NCBI RefSeq assembly: GCF_900094795.1
Contig: NZ_FMBC01000026.1
Span: 1-64,000 of the forward strand
DNA length: 64,000 bases
Direction of reading: 5' to 3'
DNA from: Kosakonia oryziphila
Lineage (GTDB): Bacteria > Pseudomonadota > Gammaproteobacteria > Enterobacterales > Enterobacteriaceae
The notes under the pieces are model-generated. The model was given only the letters and a program-made list of their open reading frames with translations. It did no database searches and was not told the origin of the DNA. How positions within the stretch are numbered: position 1 is the stretch's first letter; each line of letters begins with the position of its first letter. Of the stretch, positions 20,059 to 30,132 are shown in pieces. The translations under genes and the position numbers were made by a program.

Positions 20059-21741
20059 TTAGGGCAACAATGTGGCGGATGACGAGCGCGGAACATAAAA
20101 GGCAATCTCGGTTCCTGGCGTCAGGCGGCGAATATGTAATCCATCGCCATACAGTAATTTCACGCGCTGGTGAACGTTAAGCAGGCCAATCTTATTGCCC
20201 GGCATTTCATCGGCCTCAACGCGGGCAATCATCTCCGGTGCAATACCGTTGCCGGTGTCACGCACCGCGATGCGTACGCGGTTGCCGAATTCTTCCACAA
20301 TTATCGTTACCACGCCTTTGCCTTTACAGGGCTGAATGCCGTGCACAATGGCATTTTCTACCAGCGGCTGAATCAGCAGACTGGGGATCACACAACTGAC
20401 CTCTTCATCAATGTCATAAATGACGGTCAATTTGTCGCCAAAACGCGCCTGTTCAATCGCAATGTAATCTTTAATTTGATACAGCTCTTTCTTGATGTCG
20501 ATCTTCTCATCATCTTTTAATTCAATGTTATAGCGCAGATAACGCGACAAATTAAAAATCAATTGCCGGGCGGTATCCGGGTTGAGACGAATAGAGGAAG
20601 AAATAGCATTCAGAGCATTAAACAGGAAGTGCGGGTTTATTTTGCTTTGCAGTGCGCGCAGTTCTGCCTTGTTTGCCATTTCACGCAGTTGCTCAGCGCG
20701 GGAAACTTCCAGTTGGGTCGAGATAATTTGCGATAACCCGACCGCCATCTCCTGTAAAGATGAGGTGATCTGGTGCGCATGGCAGTAGTATATTTTCAGT
20801 GTGCCGGTGACCACACTCTGCTCCCGCAGCGGGATCACCAGCATGGAGTGAATTTCAGGCGTGCGGTGGGCTTCATCATTGTTTTTAATGATAATTTCAC
20901 CTGTGGTGATCGACTGATGCGTGGTCGGGCTGAGAATATCGTCGCTGTCGCGATAGTTATCTTCTCCGACACCAACGTACGCCAGCACATGATCGGTATT
21001 GGTGATTGCCACAGCATCGGCGTTGATATCGCGACGAATGATATCGCATATCTGACGCAGCGAATCACTATTGACGTTACGGAATAACGGCAATGTTTTA
21101 TTCGCAATATCCAGTGCCAGTTTTGCCTGGCGACCCGCGATAGCCTCTTTTTCCCCTTCGACACTTTGCACCAGCAGCACGATAAAGCCGATACAAACGC
21201 TGCCGAGGATCATCGGCACACCGATTTTGGAAACAATATCCAGCCCCAGCGCGGTGGTTGGTGCCCAGAGGACCACCAAAATCATGGTCAGGCTTTCGCA
21301 AATCATCCCACCAATGATCCCTACACGCCAGTGCTGCGCTTTGGGAACTTTCCGGTTAATCATTCCAGAAAAGATCCCGGCAATAATACTGGTGATAAAG
21401 CATGGAACTGCGGTAACGCCACCAATGTCGATCAGATAGCGGTGTATCCCGGCGATGACGCCGGTAATAATGCCGACCCACGGGCCAAACAAAATCCCAC
21501 CGGACATAACAGCAATAATACGCACGTTAACCAGCGAACCTTCAACCGGCACGCCGGACCAGGTGCTGAACAGGGCGAACATGGAGAAGATCGCGGTAAC
21601 CGCAAGCAATTCTTTTGGCGTGTGGGCGGTTTTATGCAGCAGTTCGCGAAACAGGCGTATGCGGATCAAAAAGAACAGGCAGATCAACATTAACGCCGCG
21701 CGATCAAAAACTGCCAGTAACATATCGAATATTTCGTGCAC
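20059..21741 (-). CDS. ypdA: YpdA (PyrS), LytS-type sensor histidine kinase (560 aa)
   Basis: It matches E. coli YpdA closely. The order is a 5TM-5TMR LytS-type membrane sensor (about 1-200, with [19 protein letters not shown]), a GAF domain (about 220-350), the His_kinase domain with the phosphoacceptor histidine in [12 protein letters not shown], and a HATPase domain ([13 protein letters not shown], then VRDTGNG). It senses external pyruvate with YpdB as its regulator. The C-terminus is a few residues shorter than in E. coli. It is divergent from alaC with a 401-bp space. Confidence 0.93.
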   Translation of the reverse strand: MHEIFDMLLAVFDRAALMLICLFFLIRIRLFRELLHKTAHTPKELLAVTAIFSMFALFSTWSGVPVEGSLVNVRIIAVMSGGILFGPWVGIITGVIAGIHRYLIDIGGVTAVPCFITSIIAGIFSGMINRKVPKAQHWRVGIIGGMICESLTMILVVLWAPTTALGLDIVSKIGVPMILGSVCIGFIVLLVQSVEGEKEAIAGRQAKLALDIANKTLPLFRNVNSDSLRQICDIIRRDINADAVAITNTDHVLAYVGVGEDNYRDSDDILSPTTHQSITTGEIIIKNNDEAHRTPEIHSMLVIPLREQSVVTGTLKIYYCHAHQITSSLQEMAVGLSQIISTQLEVSRAEQLREMANKAELRALQSKINPHFLFNALNAISSSIRLNPDTARQLIFNLSRYLRYNIELKDDEKIDIKKELYQIKDYIAIEQARFGDKLTVIYDIDEEVSCVIPSLLIQPLVENAIVHGIQPCKGKGVVTIIVEEFGNRVRIAVRDTGNGIAPEMIARVEADEMPGNKIGLLNVHQRVKLLYGDGLHIRRLTPGTEIAFYVPRSSSATLLP

Positions 21742-22142
21742 TGGGGGACTCGGTGGATGACGTCAAAAAGCCATGATAAGGAACCCTGTCGCAGATGACC
21801 AGTCACCACATTCATTCGTTCAATCATTCATGCAACGAGGAAAGACCATATTTCTAAAAGGGGATTGAAAGATGTTCAAAGGAGAGTGGCGAAAGGCGAA
21901 ATATACTGAAAAATAAAAGTAATTACTTTGATATCATATTGTTAAATTTAACATGCAATTTAGTAATAAGAGGATGGAATCACTTTTCCTCTCTTGAATC
22001 AATGTTCCCCTTTTAGGCCGGCCTATTATTTTTACTTTTTCCTCTCGACAGCAGGAAATTTTTCAGGATATGTTTTAAGCACGCTGTATTTACAGCGACG
22101 TCGCTCGGACGGTCCGGGCGCTAACGTTACTCCGAGGAATCT
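21742..22142 (+). promoter_or_regulatory. Long ypdA-alaC intergenic region with a palindrome and T-rich run in the alaC leader
   Basis: The 401 bp hold no convincing gene. The first 250 bp are AT-rich promoter DNA. At 22014-22025 the perfect palindrome TAGGCCGGCCTA is followed by TTATTTTTACTTTTT, a weak terminator-like arrangement about 120 bp before the alaC ATG. Downstream, a GC-rich stretch (CGTCGCTCGGACGG...) could fold near the ribosome-binding site GAGGA. This looks like a structured 5' leader; its function is unknown. Confidence 0.4.
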
Positions 22143-23384
22143 ATGGCTGACTCCAGTCCTGAACGTCGTTTTACGCGTATCGATCGTCTTCCCCCTTATG
22201 TTTTCAATATTACCGCTGAATTGAAAATGGCTGCGCGTCGTCGCGGCGAAGACATTATTGATTTCAGTATGGGCAACCCGGACGGTCCAACACCTCCGCA
22301 TATTGTTGAGAAACTCTGTACGGTCGCCCAGCGCCCGGATACTCACGGTTATTCTACTTCGCGCGGTATTCCTCGTCTGCGTCGGGCGATTTCACGCTGG
22401 TATCAGGATCGCTATCAGGTTGAGATCGATCCAGAAACTGAGGCCATTGTAACTATCGGTTCGAAAGAGGGGCTGGCGCATCTGATGCTGGCGACACTGG
22501 ATCACGGAGATACCGTACTGGTGCCGAACCCAAGCTATCCGATCCACATTTATGGCGCGGTGATTGCCGGTGCGCAGGTTCGCTCTGTGCCGTTGGTAGA
22601 AGGTGTGGATTTCTTCAATGAACTCGAACGCGCGATCCGTGAAAGTTACCCGAAACCAAAGATGATGATTCTGGGCTTTCCGTCTAACCCAACGGCACAA
22701 TGTGTAGAGCTGGAATTCTTTGAGAAAGTGGTCGCGCTGGCTAAACGCTACGACGTACTGGTGGTTCACGATCTGGCTTATGCCGATATCGTTTTTGATG
22801 GCTGGAAAGCGCCGTCGATTATGCAGGTGCCGGGCGCGCGCGACGTTGCGGTGGAATTTTTCACCCTGTCGAAAAGCTACAATATGGCCGGCTGGCGTAT
22901 TGGATTTATGGTCGGTAATCCGGTGCTGGTAAACGCACTGGCGCGCATTAAAAGTTACCATGACTACGGCACGTTTACACCGTTGCAGGTAGCCGCGATT
23001 GCTGCACTGGAAGGGGATCAGCAGTGCGTACGCGATATTGCCGCACAGTATAAGCGCCGCCGCGACGTGCTGGTGAAAGGGCTGCATGAAGCGGGCTGGA
23101 TGGTCGAAATACCAAAAGCTTCAATGTATGTATGGGCGAAGATTCCGGAACCGTATGCGGCGATGGGCTCACTGGAGTTTGCCAAAAAGTTGCTGCAGGA
23201 CGCCAAAGTGTGCGTCTCTCCCGGCATTGGTTTTGGTGATTACGGTGACACCCATGTGCGTTTTGCCTTGATTGAAAACCGTGATCGTATCCGTCAGGCG
23301 GTACGCGGCATTAAGACGATGTTCCGCAACGACGGGCTGCTGCCAGTGACGCAAAAAAGCGCAATAGAAGATATTGAACCCTAA
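22143..23384 (+). CDS. alaC: AlaC, glutamate-pyruvate aminotransferase (413 aa)
   Basis: A class I PLP aminotransferase matching E. coli AlaC (YfdZ). Visible elements are the substrate-entry [15 protein letters not shown] segment, SNPTAQCVE and [13 protein letters not shown] of the cofactor pocket, and the PLP lysine in [15 protein letters not shown]. It makes L-alanine from pyruvate and glutamate and is one of three main alanine-forming transaminases. The start is at ATG 22143 after GAGGA. A strong bidirectional terminator follows 1 bp after the stop. Confidence 0.95.
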   Translation: MADSSPERRFTRIDRLPPYVFNITAELKMAARRRGEDIIDFSMGNPDGPTPPHIVEKLCTVAQRPDTHGYSTSRGIPRLRRAISRWYQDRYQVEIDPETEAIVTIGSKEGLAHLMLATLDHGDTVLVPNPSYPIHIYGAVIAGAQVRSVPLVEGVDFFNELERAIRESYPKPKMMILGFPSNPTAQCVELEFFEKVVALAKRYDVLVVHDLAYADIVFDGWKAPSIMQVPGARDVAVEFFTLSKSYNMAGWRIGFMVGNPVLVNALARIKSYHDYGTFTPLQVAAIAALEGDQQCVRDIAAQYKRRRDVLVKGLHEAGWMVEIPKASMYVWAKIPEPYAAMGSLEFAKKLLQDAKVCVSPGIGFGDYGDTHVRFALIENRDRIRQAVRGIKTMFRNDGLLPVTQKSAIEDIEP

Positions 23385-23418
23385 AAAACAACAGGAGCCG
23401 CGAGGCTCCTGTTGTTTT
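23385..23418. terminator. Strong bidirectional terminator between alaC and ypdK
   Basis: AAAACAACAGGAGCC (23385-23399) and GGCTCCTGTTGTTTT (23404-23418) are perfect 15-bp inverted arms around GCGA. Confidence 0.9.
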
Positions 23419-23436
23419 CCGCATCAATAGCTCAGG

Positions 23437-23508
23437 TCAGATCATCAGGGCGAAGGTGCCGGCCCACACAATGACCATCACAGAAATGCCCATAAAGAAA
23501 TATTTCAC
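23437..23508 (-). CDS. ypdK: YpdK, 23-residue membrane protein
   Basis: The minus strand encodes a 23-residue peptide, starting at GTG 23508 and ending in TGA at 23437-23439. It begins KYFFMGISVMVIVWAG and ends TFALMI. It differs from the remembered E. coli YpdK sequence at one position (Val for Phe at residue 10). A GGAG box lies 8 bp upstream of the GTG; an in-frame ATG two codons earlier (23514) is a less likely start because the GGAG is then only 2-3 bp away. The peptide is one hydrophobic span and is expected in the inner membrane. Function is unknown. It is convergent with alaC, as in E. coli. Confidence 0.88.
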   Translation of the reverse strand: MKYFFMGISVMVIVWAGTFALMI

Positions 23509-23514
23509 GTTCAT

Positions 23515-24079
23515 CACTCCGCATACGTTTGAGTATGCACTTAATGACCTTACAAGGACTGAGTATAGAGAGGTGAAACTACGCCAAAACCAAATTGAGA
23601 ATTATCTCCATTTCGGCCACAGCTCCATCTCAGAATTTTGGGTGAATTTCTCACCAACGGGGGCTAATGTACGCTTAATTTTTTGGCCTTACAAGAGCCT
23701 TTTTTTTATGAAATTTTAGTGACTTACAATGTGTCGGGCTTTGGCGACACAATACTTTCGTTGCTAAATAAATTGCTTTTGAGCAACGTAAAAAATGTAA
23801 AGCTGAAACGGTTCATTTCCACTTGAATTCTAAGGCTTATTTTTTGATGGTGGTCACATTTTGCACACTGAAAGCATAATGCATACTTATGTAAGGATTA
23901 AGAATAAGGTCTTAACTCATATGGCCGGGTGAGAAAAATAACTGACTATGTATTGAGTAAAATCGTGATTGCAGACGCAATATAACAAAACTGTATCTTT
24001 CTTGTTAAAAGCGGACTTGCATGGATATGTATAGACAAGTATATGTATTCATATCCTCACTGCAGAGACTTTGCTGACA
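23515..24079 (+). promoter_or_regulatory. AT-rich intergenic region before the histidine ammonia-lyase gene
   Basis: About 565 bp with no credible coding frame. It contains the ypdK promoter on the minus strand, a weak GGC...GCC hairpin followed by T8 near 23683-23708, and AT-rich DNA with no clearly recognisable operator. It marks the junction between backbone (ypdK) and the accessory block. Confidence 0.5.
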
Positions 24080-25603
24080 ATGAAAAATGTAACCCTCGTC
24101 CCCGGCCAACTGACACTGTCCCAATTGCGCGATATCTACAGCCAACCGCACCAGTTAACACTGGATGAGTGTGCTTTTAGCGCCATTAATGACAGCGTCG
24201 CTTGTGTCAATGCCATTATGGTGGAAGGGCGAACGGCATACGGTATTAATACCGGTTTTGGATTGCTTGCTCAGACGCGCATTGCCACTGACGATCTGGA
24301 AAATTTACAGCGCTCTTTGGTGCTTTCCCACGCTGCGGGCATTGGTGAACCGCTGGATGATGACATGGTGCGCCTGATTATGGTGCTGAAGATCAACAGC
24401 CTGGCGCGTGGCTTTTCCGGCATTCGTTTGCAGGTGATCCAGACGTTGGTGGCGATGGTAAATGCTGGTGTTTATCCCTGGATCCCGGCTAAAGGATCTG
24501 TCGGTGCATCCGGCGATTTAGCGCCATTGGCACATATGTCGCTTACGCTGCTTGGTGAAGGTAAAGCGCGCTGGCAAGGCGAGTGGCTACCTGCAACTGA
24601 AGCACTGAATAGAGCCGGGCTTGCTCCGCTGACGCTGGCGGCGAAAGAGGGGCTGGCGCTGCTCAACGGGACGCAAACCTCGACAGCATTCGCATTGCGC
24701 GGTCTGTTTGAGGCCGAAGATTTGTTTGCTTCCGCAGTGGTTTGTGGTGCGCTGACCACCGAGGCTGCGCTCGGTTCACGTCGTCCATTCGATGCACGTA
24801 TTCACCAGGTGCGCGGTCAGCGTGGGCAGATCGACGCGGCGGCTCTCTATCGCCACGTGCTGACTGATAACAGTGCGGTTTCACAGTCTCATCACAACTG
24901 CAATAAAGTGCAGGATCCTTACTCATTACGCTGCCAGCCGCAGGTTATGGGAGCGTGTCTGACGCAGTTGCGTTTTGCCGCCGATGTGTTGCTGACCGAA
25001 GCGAATGCGGTTTCTGATAACCCACTGGTTTTCGCTGCTGAAAATGAGGTGATCTCTGGTGGCAACTTCCACGCGGAACCGGTTGCGATGGCCGCTGATA
25101 ATATCGCGTTGGCTATCGCTGAGATCGGCTCGCTGGCGGAGCGGCGTATCGCGCTGTTGATGGATAGCCATATGTCGCAGCTTCCGCCCTTCCTGGTAAA
25201 AAATGGCGGTGTTAACTCCGGTTTTATGATTGCCCAGGTCACTGCTGCAGCGCTGGCGAGTGAGAACAAAGCGTTGTCTCATCCGCACAGTGTCGATAGT
25301 TTGCCGACCTCTGCTAACCAGGAGGATCACGTTTCGATGGCACCTGCTGCTGGTCGTCGGCTTTGGGAGATGGCGGCTAATACTCGTGGTGTGATTGCCG
25401 TGGAATGGCTGGCTGCTTGTCAGGGGCTGGATATGCGGGAAGGATTAACCTCCAGCCCGTTACTCGAGCAGGCACGCCATTTGCTGCGTGAACGGGTGAA
25501 ACATTACGATAAAGATCGTTACTTTGCGCCGGATATTGAGCAGGCCTCGTTAATGCTGGCGGAGCGCTGCCTGGCACATCTGCTGCCGGAAATTTTGTCA
25601 TAA
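24080..25603 (+). CDS. hutH: Histidine ammonia-lyase family enzyme (507 aa)
   Basis: A full-length aromatic amino acid lyase with the MIO-forming triad Ala143-Ser144-Gly145 ([13 protein letters not shown]). Other landmarks are the catalytic-loop tyrosine in [10 protein letters not shown], the HAL-type selectivity motif [11 protein letters not shown], the [11 protein letters not shown] segment and [10 protein letters not shown]. It deaminates L-histidine to trans-urocanate and ammonia in the cytosol. ATG 24080 is preferred over TTG 24071. No hutU, hutI or hutG lies nearby: the next genes are a winged-helix-like protein and a LacI-type regulator, so urocanate would have to be used by genes elsewhere or serve another purpose. 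The symbol reflects enzyme family, not a proven hut operon. Confidence 0.88.
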   Translation: MKNVTLVPGQLTLSQLRDIYSQPHQLTLDECAFSAINDSVACVNAIMVEGRTAYGINTGFGLLAQTRIATDDLENLQRSLVLSHAAGIGEPLDDDMVRLIMVLKINSLARGFSGIRLQVIQTLVAMVNAGVYPWIPAKGSVGASGDLAPLAHMSLTLLGEGKARWQGEWLPATEALNRAGLAPLTLAAKEGLALLNGTQTSTAFALRGLFEAEDLFASAVVCGALTTEAALGSRRPFDARIHQVRGQRGQIDAAALYRHVLTDNSAVSQSHHNCNKVQDPYSLRCQPQVMGACLTQLRFAADVLLTEANAVSDNPLVFAAENEVISGGNFHAEPVAMAADNIALAIAEIGSLAERRIALLMDSHMSQLPPFLVKNGGVNSGFMIAQVTAAALASENKALSHPHSVDSLPTSANQEDHVSMAPAAGRRLWEMAANTRGVIAVEWLAACQGLDMREGLTSSPLLEQARHLLRERVKHYDKDRYFAPDIEQASLMLAERCLAHLLPEILS

Positions 25604-25699
25604 AGAATAACCGGGTTGCGGTTCGTTAACTCACTTCCGGTTAAACGCCGGGATTGGTAAAGTGAAGCGTACTGTAACGTGACCAGCAGGGAATTCAGC

Positions 25700-26344
25700 G
25701 TGACCGGAAGAATTGACTACCAGATAGAGAAGTACAGTTTTACGGAAATGGGTGAAACGCCGCGCCTGACGCAGCAATGGGCTGATGTGGCAGAAGAGTG
25801 CCGTCAGACGCAGGCTGGAGCCGAAGAACGCCTGCGGATCGCGCTGCTGAATGTCGATTATGTCACCAGTTTTGAATTACCTTTCCGGTTGCTGCTTATT
25901 CGCGCTCCGCAATTGATCGCCAGCCTGCGGGACGAACTGCAAATCAGCCAGAAAAATGTGCTGTTTAACGGTAAGCGTTTTGGTTGTGTCTATACGTTGA
26001 GAAGCGATTTGAGCGGCATTCCGGATGAGTTTCAGTACCGGCTGTCAACGCGCATCCGCCGGATTGATGCCGAAGGCAATACGGCTGCGCCTTATCAACA
26101 GATTGCGAAAGAGACTAAAGCGCCGCGTGAACGTCTTAAAATTGCACTGACGGAAGGGTTACAGGTAACCGCGCTGGACGGGCTTTTCTGGTTTGGTATT
26201 CAGCGCATCGCCGCCGATGTGCAGCGGTTGAGAAAAACCGGCCTGAAGATAGCCACTGCGGAAACGGACGTTTTTGATAATTTGACCGGAACAACACGGC
26301 GCGTGCCTGTTTATCGACGCGTGGAAAATGAATCTGCTGGATAA
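25700..26344 (+). CDS. Unrecognised protein with two tandem winged-helix-like repeats (214 aa)
   Basis: I do not recognise a characterised homologue. The protein repeats itself: residues about 43-105 (ERLRIALLNVDYVTSFELPF ... ISQKNVLFNGKRFGCVYTLR) and about 146-207 (ERLKIALTEGLQVTALDGLF ... RKTGLKIATAETDVFDN...RVPVYRR) share the same pattern. The second copy looks like the small phage-type helix-turn-helix domain in which a Leu-rich helix (IQRIAADVQRLRKTGLKIAT) is followed by a beta-wing ending in YRR. GTG 25700 has AGGGA 8 bp upstream; GTG 25679 is a longer alternative. It lies about 95 bp after the lyase gene in the same direction and may be cotranscribed. A DNA- or RNA-binding role is inferred only. 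Confidence 0.6.
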   Translation: MTGRIDYQIEKYSFTEMGETPRLTQQWADVAEECRQTQAGAEERLRIALLNVDYVTSFELPFRLLLIRAPQLIASLRDELQISQKNVLFNGKRFGCVYTLRSDLSGIPDEFQYRLSTRIRRIDAEGNTAAPYQQIAKETKAPRERLKIALTEGLQVTALDGLFWFGIQRIAADVQRLRKTGLKIATAETDVFDNLTGTTRRVPVYRRVENESAG

Positions 26345-26385
26345 CCAGGCTTGCCGATATTTGTTCTGCCAATAACTCGGGCATG

Positions 26386-27486
26386 TCAGTTAGATGCGAT
26401 TGGTACTTTGTACCCCTCGGGTAGCTTTTTCCCGATCGATCCCCGCGCTACCAACCAGCCTTCAAACTCAGGTAACGCTCCGGCGGGTTGCTGACGAATA
26501 TGGCAGATCAACCTGCGGGCTGCTTCCCGACCCATCTCATAAACCGGCTGCGCGACTACCGTGAGCGGCGGTGTCATCAGTTCTGTCCAGGGAAAATCAT
26601 CATACATCACAAAAGAGATATCATCGGGTACTCGCAGCCCGCGTTTCGCCAGCCCGCGTAGTATGCCCATTGCGATAAGGTTATCGGAGGCGATAAGAGC
26701 GCTTGGGGGATCGGTAAGTGCCAGTAATTGTGTCAATATCTGTTCGATGTGTTCATCACTAACGGCATTAAGCTGCACCAGGGCAGGATCTAATACCATT
26801 CCCGCTTCCTGATGCGCGTCAATCATCCCTTTTACACGTTGCGCCACAGGCGTCGGCCCCAGCGTCATGGTGTGGGAGTAAGATGCCGCGATACGCATAC
26901 TGGAGAGGTAAGCGATACGCTTATGGCCTGCGTTCAGTAAGAGTTGGGTAGCATGCTTCGCTACAGTCAGAAAGTTAGCCTGGATAGTTTCCACCTCCAG
27001 CCCTTCGACTGCACGGTCAAACGTCATTAACGCACGTCCTTCTGCCAGCACCTGTTTTAGGTGATCATTATCACCAGCCAGGGAACTGCAGGGCGCAACG
27101 ATTATCCCATCGACGCGCTTGTCCAGCATCACACGTACGGCTTCTCGCTCTTCTTCTACGGTTTCATCACTGTTACTGAGAAGCAAATGAAAACCTGCCT
27201 GGCGGGCGACATCGGCCATGCCTCGTAACGCAAGGCCAAAATGAGGGTTTTCAATATCACCAACAATCACGCCGATGGTGTTTGAGCGTCCTGTATTCAT
27301 GCTTCGCGCCAGCTCATTCGGACGGTATCCCAGGTTTTCTGCGGCCTGGCTGACACGCGTCTGCACTTCTTGCCTGACGGAACCATATCCACCCAGCGCC
27401 CTCGCGGCCTGGGCTTTTGACACGCCCGCCAGACGTGCTACGTCAGCAACCGTTGGACTGCGTAATTGTTGATTTTTTGTTGTCAT
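26386..27486 (-). CDS. LacI-family transcriptional regulator (366 aa)
   Basis: A LacI/GalR protein: the helix-turn-helix TVADVARLAGVSKAQAARAL with hinge YRPNELARSMNTGRSNTIGV at the N-terminus, and a periplasmic-binding-protein-like sensor domain (IGVIVGDIENPHFG, VDGIIVAPCS, SALIASDNLIAMGILRGL, MTPPLTVVAQPVYEMG). It is divergent from the ABC/oxidase operon starting at 27682, and two perfect CG-centred palindromes of the GalR/LacI type lie between them. It is therefore very likely a repressor of that operon and perhaps of itself. The inducer is unknown. Confidence 0.9.
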   Translation of the reverse strand: MTTKNQQLRSPTVADVARLAGVSKAQAARALGGYGSVRQEVQTRVSQAAENLGYRPNELARSMNTGRSNTIGVIVGDIENPHFGLALRGMADVARQAGFHLLLSNSDETVEEEREAVRVMLDKRVDGIIVAPCSSLAGDNDHLKQVLAEGRALMTFDRAVEGLEVETIQANFLTVAKHATQLLLNAGHKRIAYLSSMRIAASYSHTMTLGPTPVAQRVKGMIDAHQEAGMVLDPALVQLNAVSDEHIEQILTQLLALTDPPSALIASDNLIAMGILRGLAKRGLRVPDDISFVMYDDFPWTELMTPPLTVVAQPVYEMGREAARRLICHIRQQPAGALPEFEGWLVARGSIGKKLPEGYKVPIASN

Positions 27487-27563
27487 AATTATTTCAAATC
27501 ACAAGTTGATAACATCCGAATTGACGCTGCTTAAAGCGTGTGCTTAATATCAGTATATCCATT

Positions 27564-27577
27564 TGAGACCGGTCTCA
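27564..27577. promoter_or_regulatory. LacI-type operator 1 (perfect palindrome)
   Basis: TGAGACC-GGTCTCA is a perfect 14-bp palindrome with the central CG of LacI/GalR-family sites. It lies 78 bp from the regulator start. Confidence 0.82.
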
Positions 27578-27608
27578 CAACAAGCATCGGCCTCATTTTA
27601 ACCCTCAT

Positions 27609-27622
27609 TGAGACCGGTCTCA
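27609..27622. promoter_or_regulatory. LacI-type operator 2 (perfect palindrome)
   Basis: An identical TGAGACC-GGTCTCA, extended to 16 bp as TTGAGACC-GGTCTCAA (27608-27623). Its centre is 45 bp from that of operator 1, and it is 59 bp before the start of the binding-protein gene. It is close to a -10-like TATAAC at 27625. Confidence 0.82.
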
Positions 27623-27681
27623 ATTATAACTCACCGGCTCAGTGGACTCTGAAGTTTCACCTGCAAAAACGGAAGAGCTTT

Positions 27682-28500
27682 ATGACATCGCATAAACGTT
27701 TAACCAATCTGACCGCAAGCTTGTTCGGCATCGCTGTAATGCTCTCAGCCAGCTTCATTGCCCGGGCGACAAGTGATAACAATCCGTACGGCTTAATTGA
27801 TCCGGGACATCTGCGTGTGGCGAGTCTCGGTGACGCGAAGCCTTATACCTTTACCGACAAAAGCGGCAATTTCACTGGATTTGACGTCGAATTCTTTAAA
27901 AATGTCGCGCATCGTATCGGGATTGATAAGGTTGATTTTGTTGGACAGGATTTCTCGGCCATCCTTCCTGCCGTCGCTAATGGACAATATGACGCCGGGG
28001 TGGCCGCAATCGGCATTACCCCAGCACGCGAAAGAACCGTCGATTTTTCGACAGGTTATCTGGCGGGTTATCTGACGGTGTTAACCCGCAGTGATTCCGG
28101 CGTGAAAAACGTTGAGACGCTGGCTCATAAACGGCTGGGCGTGATCCAGGGGACACTCCAGGAAAGCTATGCGTTGCAGCACTTCAAACAGACCGATCTG
28201 GTCCGTTTCCCTGATAACAACGCCGCTGTTTCCGCGCTGAATAACGGCACGCTTGATGCGATGTTCCTTGATTACGAAGCCGCCAAGGATTATGCAGCCC
28301 GCTTCAAACTGGTGATGGCCGCTAATATTCCCTCTTTTGATGCTCCTGCGGGCGTGGCGATAGCTAAAAACAAGCCAGCTTTTAAAGCTGCTCTGGATAA
28401 AGCCATCAAAGATGCGATGCAGGATGGTACCTGGAAAAAGCTCTACGAGAAGTGGTTCCCGGGTTCGCCGATGCCTGAACAGTATCTGCCACACCATTAA
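27682..28500 (+). CDS. Amino-acid-type ABC transporter substrate-binding protein (272 aa)
   Basis: A signal peptide (residues 1 to about 30, hydrophobic [16 protein letters not shown]) precedes a family-3 solute-binding domain: [37 protein letters not shown], the pattern [15 protein letters not shown], and a C-terminal [15 protein letters not shown]. It binds an amino acid or amino-acid-like compound in the periplasm for the permease and ATPase that follow. The frame is open for 48 more codons upstream through the operators, but ATG 27682 has GGAAGAG in front and begins the signal peptide. The ligand cannot be read from the sequence. Confidence 0.9.
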   Translation: MTSHKRLTNLTASLFGIAVMLSASFIARATSDNNPYGLIDPGHLRVASLGDAKPYTFTDKSGNFTGFDVEFFKNVAHRIGIDKVDFVGQDFSAILPAVANGQYDAGVAAIGITPARERTVDFSTGYLAGYLTVLTRSDSGVKNVETLAHKRLGVIQGTLQESYALQHFKQTDLVRFPDNNAAVSALNNGTLDAMFLDYEAAKDYAARFKLVMAANIPSFDAPAGVAIAKNKPAFKAALDKAIKDAMQDGTWKKLYEKWFPGSPMPEQYLPHH

Positions 28501-28577
28501 TCCTCCCGCACATCCTGTGTGCGTGTGAATGCTTCCGGTGATGGCTCTCGTCCATCACCCGCAACAGAGAATCGGCT

Positions 28578-29384
28578 ATGGATCTGATCACTATTCTTTC
28601 GCGTACTTTCTTCGATATTCCTTCGATGATGGACGTACTGCCACAACTGCTGGCAACGGGGCTGGTTAACACTATTATCATCTCAGTGTCTGCCACCGTT
28701 CTTGGTACCTTTTTCGGCCTAATACTGGCGCTGATGGGGATTTCCCCTTCACGCTGGCTGCGCGTACCCGCCCGGCTTTATACCGATCTGTTTCGCGGTT
28801 TGCCTTCTATCCTCACCATTTTGCTGATTGGTCAGGGGCTGGCGCGCTTCAGTTATCAATTGTTCGGTCCAACTCCTTATCCGCTGGGTATTTTTGCCCT
28901 GAGCCTGATTGCAAGCGCTTACATGGGAGAAATCTTTCGCGCGGGTATTCAGAGTGTCGAACAAGGGCAGATGGAAGCTTGCCGGGCGCTGGGCATGAGT
29001 TATAGCCGGGCGATGCGGCTGGTGATCATTCCTCAGGGTATCCGTCGCGTGTTACCCGCCATTGTTAATCAGTTCATCGCCATCATCAAAGACTCTTCAC
29101 TGGTGTATCTGCTGGGGCTGATGACGAATCAGCGTGAACTGTTCCGCGTTGGCCAGGATGCTGCGGTACTCAGTGGTAATTTGTCTCCTCTGATGCTGGC
29201 CGGTCTGTTTTATCTGGTTATCACAGTGCCACTGACACATGCAGTCAACCACATCGACATTCGTTACCGTACCGGACGACGACGCGCAACGGCGCCCCAA
29301 AGCGGTTTAAAAGAAATCGATGAAGTGAAAGTGAAACGGGCGGTTGTGCCCACTGTATCCCTGACCAGCGAACAAGGACATTGA
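28578..29384 (+). CDS. Amino-acid ABC transporter permease, HisM type (268 aa)
   Basis: A five- to six-segment inner-membrane permease with the EAA loop [30 protein letters not shown], typical of HAAT-family permeases that work as homodimers or with a partner. Only one permease gene is present, so a homodimer is likely. The segment [20 protein letters not shown] is the usual start of the permease fold. The C-terminal tail after residue about 235 is long and charged. It sits between the binding protein and the ATPase, 1 bp before the latter. Confidence 0.9.
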   Translation: MDLITILSRTFFDIPSMMDVLPQLLATGLVNTIIISVSATVLGTFFGLILALMGISPSRWLRVPARLYTDLFRGLPSILTILLIGQGLARFSYQLFGPTPYPLGIFALSLIASAYMGEIFRAGIQSVEQGQMEACRALGMSYSRAMRLVIIPQGIRRVLPAIVNQFIAIIKDSSLVYLLGLMTNQRELFRVGQDAAVLSGNLSPLMLAGLFYLVITVPLTHAVNHIDIRYRTGRRRATAPQSGLKEIDEVKVKRAVVPTVSLTSEQGH

Positions 29385-29385
29385 G

Positions 29386-30132
29386 ATGGCAACTTCCTCT
29401 GCGTTTCACGGCGCAAGCCTTGAGTTGCGAAATCTGACTCTTGCGTACGGCCCGATTGAAGTGCTGCGCAATGTGTCGCTAAACATCGCACCCGGCACCA
29501 CAACCTGCATCATTGGACCTTCCGGGTCAGGAAAATCAACCTTACTGCGGGGAATTAACCGTCTGCATGAACCTAAAAGCGGCGATGTATTGCTCGCTGG
29601 CCGCTCGGTATTAAAAGACAAACCAGATGCGCTGCGACTGCGCATTGGCATGGTATTTCAGCACTTCAATCTGTTTCCCGATCATAGCGCGCTGGAAAAC
29701 GTCGCGCTGGCGCCGTGGAAAGTAAAAGGGCGCTCAAAAGCAGAGGCAATGATCATTGCCAGTCAGCGTCTGGCAGAAGTGGGATTAGCACAGCGCGCCA
29801 ATCATCGGCCGCGCGATCTCTCCGGCGGCCAGCAACAGCGTGTGGCAATAGCGCGCGCGCTGGCGATGGAGCCGGAAGTGATGCTGTTTGACGAAGCGAC
29901 TTCCGCGCTCGATCCCGAACTGGTGAAAGGTGTGTTGACGCTGATGGCCGATTTGTGTCAACGCGGCATGACAATGGTAGTGGTGACCCATGAGATGGGA
30001 TTCGCCCGGCGCGTCGCTGACCAAGTGGTTTTTATGGATGAAGGCGAGATCGTAGAAGCAGGTACGCCCGAGCAAATGTTTGAACGCCCCCAGTCTGCAC
30101 GTTTACAGCGTTTTTTATCGGAGGTGCTCTGA
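29386..30132 (+). CDS. Amino-acid ABC transporter ATP-binding protein (248 aa)
   Basis: All ATPase motifs are present: Walker [11 protein letters not shown]-loop MVFQHFNLF, signature [15 protein letters not shown], Walker [16 protein letters not shown] and the switch His in [10 protein letters not shown]. This is the HisP/GlnQ type. It powers the permease encoded immediately upstream. It overlaps the next gene (Gfo/Idh) by one base (TGATG), a sign of translational coupling. Confidence 0.93.
   Translation: MATSSAFHGASLELRNLTLAYGPIEVLRNVSLNIAPGTTTCIIGPSGSGKSTLLRGINRLHEPKSGDVLLAGRSVLKDKPDALRLRIGMVFQHFNLFPDHSALENVALAPWKVKGRSKAEAMIIASQRLAEVGLAQRANHRPRDLSGGQQQRVAIARALAMEPEVMLFDEATSALDPELVKGVLTLMADLCQRGMTMVVVTHEMGFARRVADQVVFMDEGEIVEAGTPEQMFERPQSARLQRFLSEVL

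Noticed and set aside
22392..23087. A 231-codon frame antisense to alaC
   Set aside because: Shadow of a conserved aminotransferase gene; no start signals or known domain.
23520..23720. Frame 23456-23719 on the plus strand next to ypdK
   Set aside because: Antisense to ypdK and then AT-rich noise; no family features.
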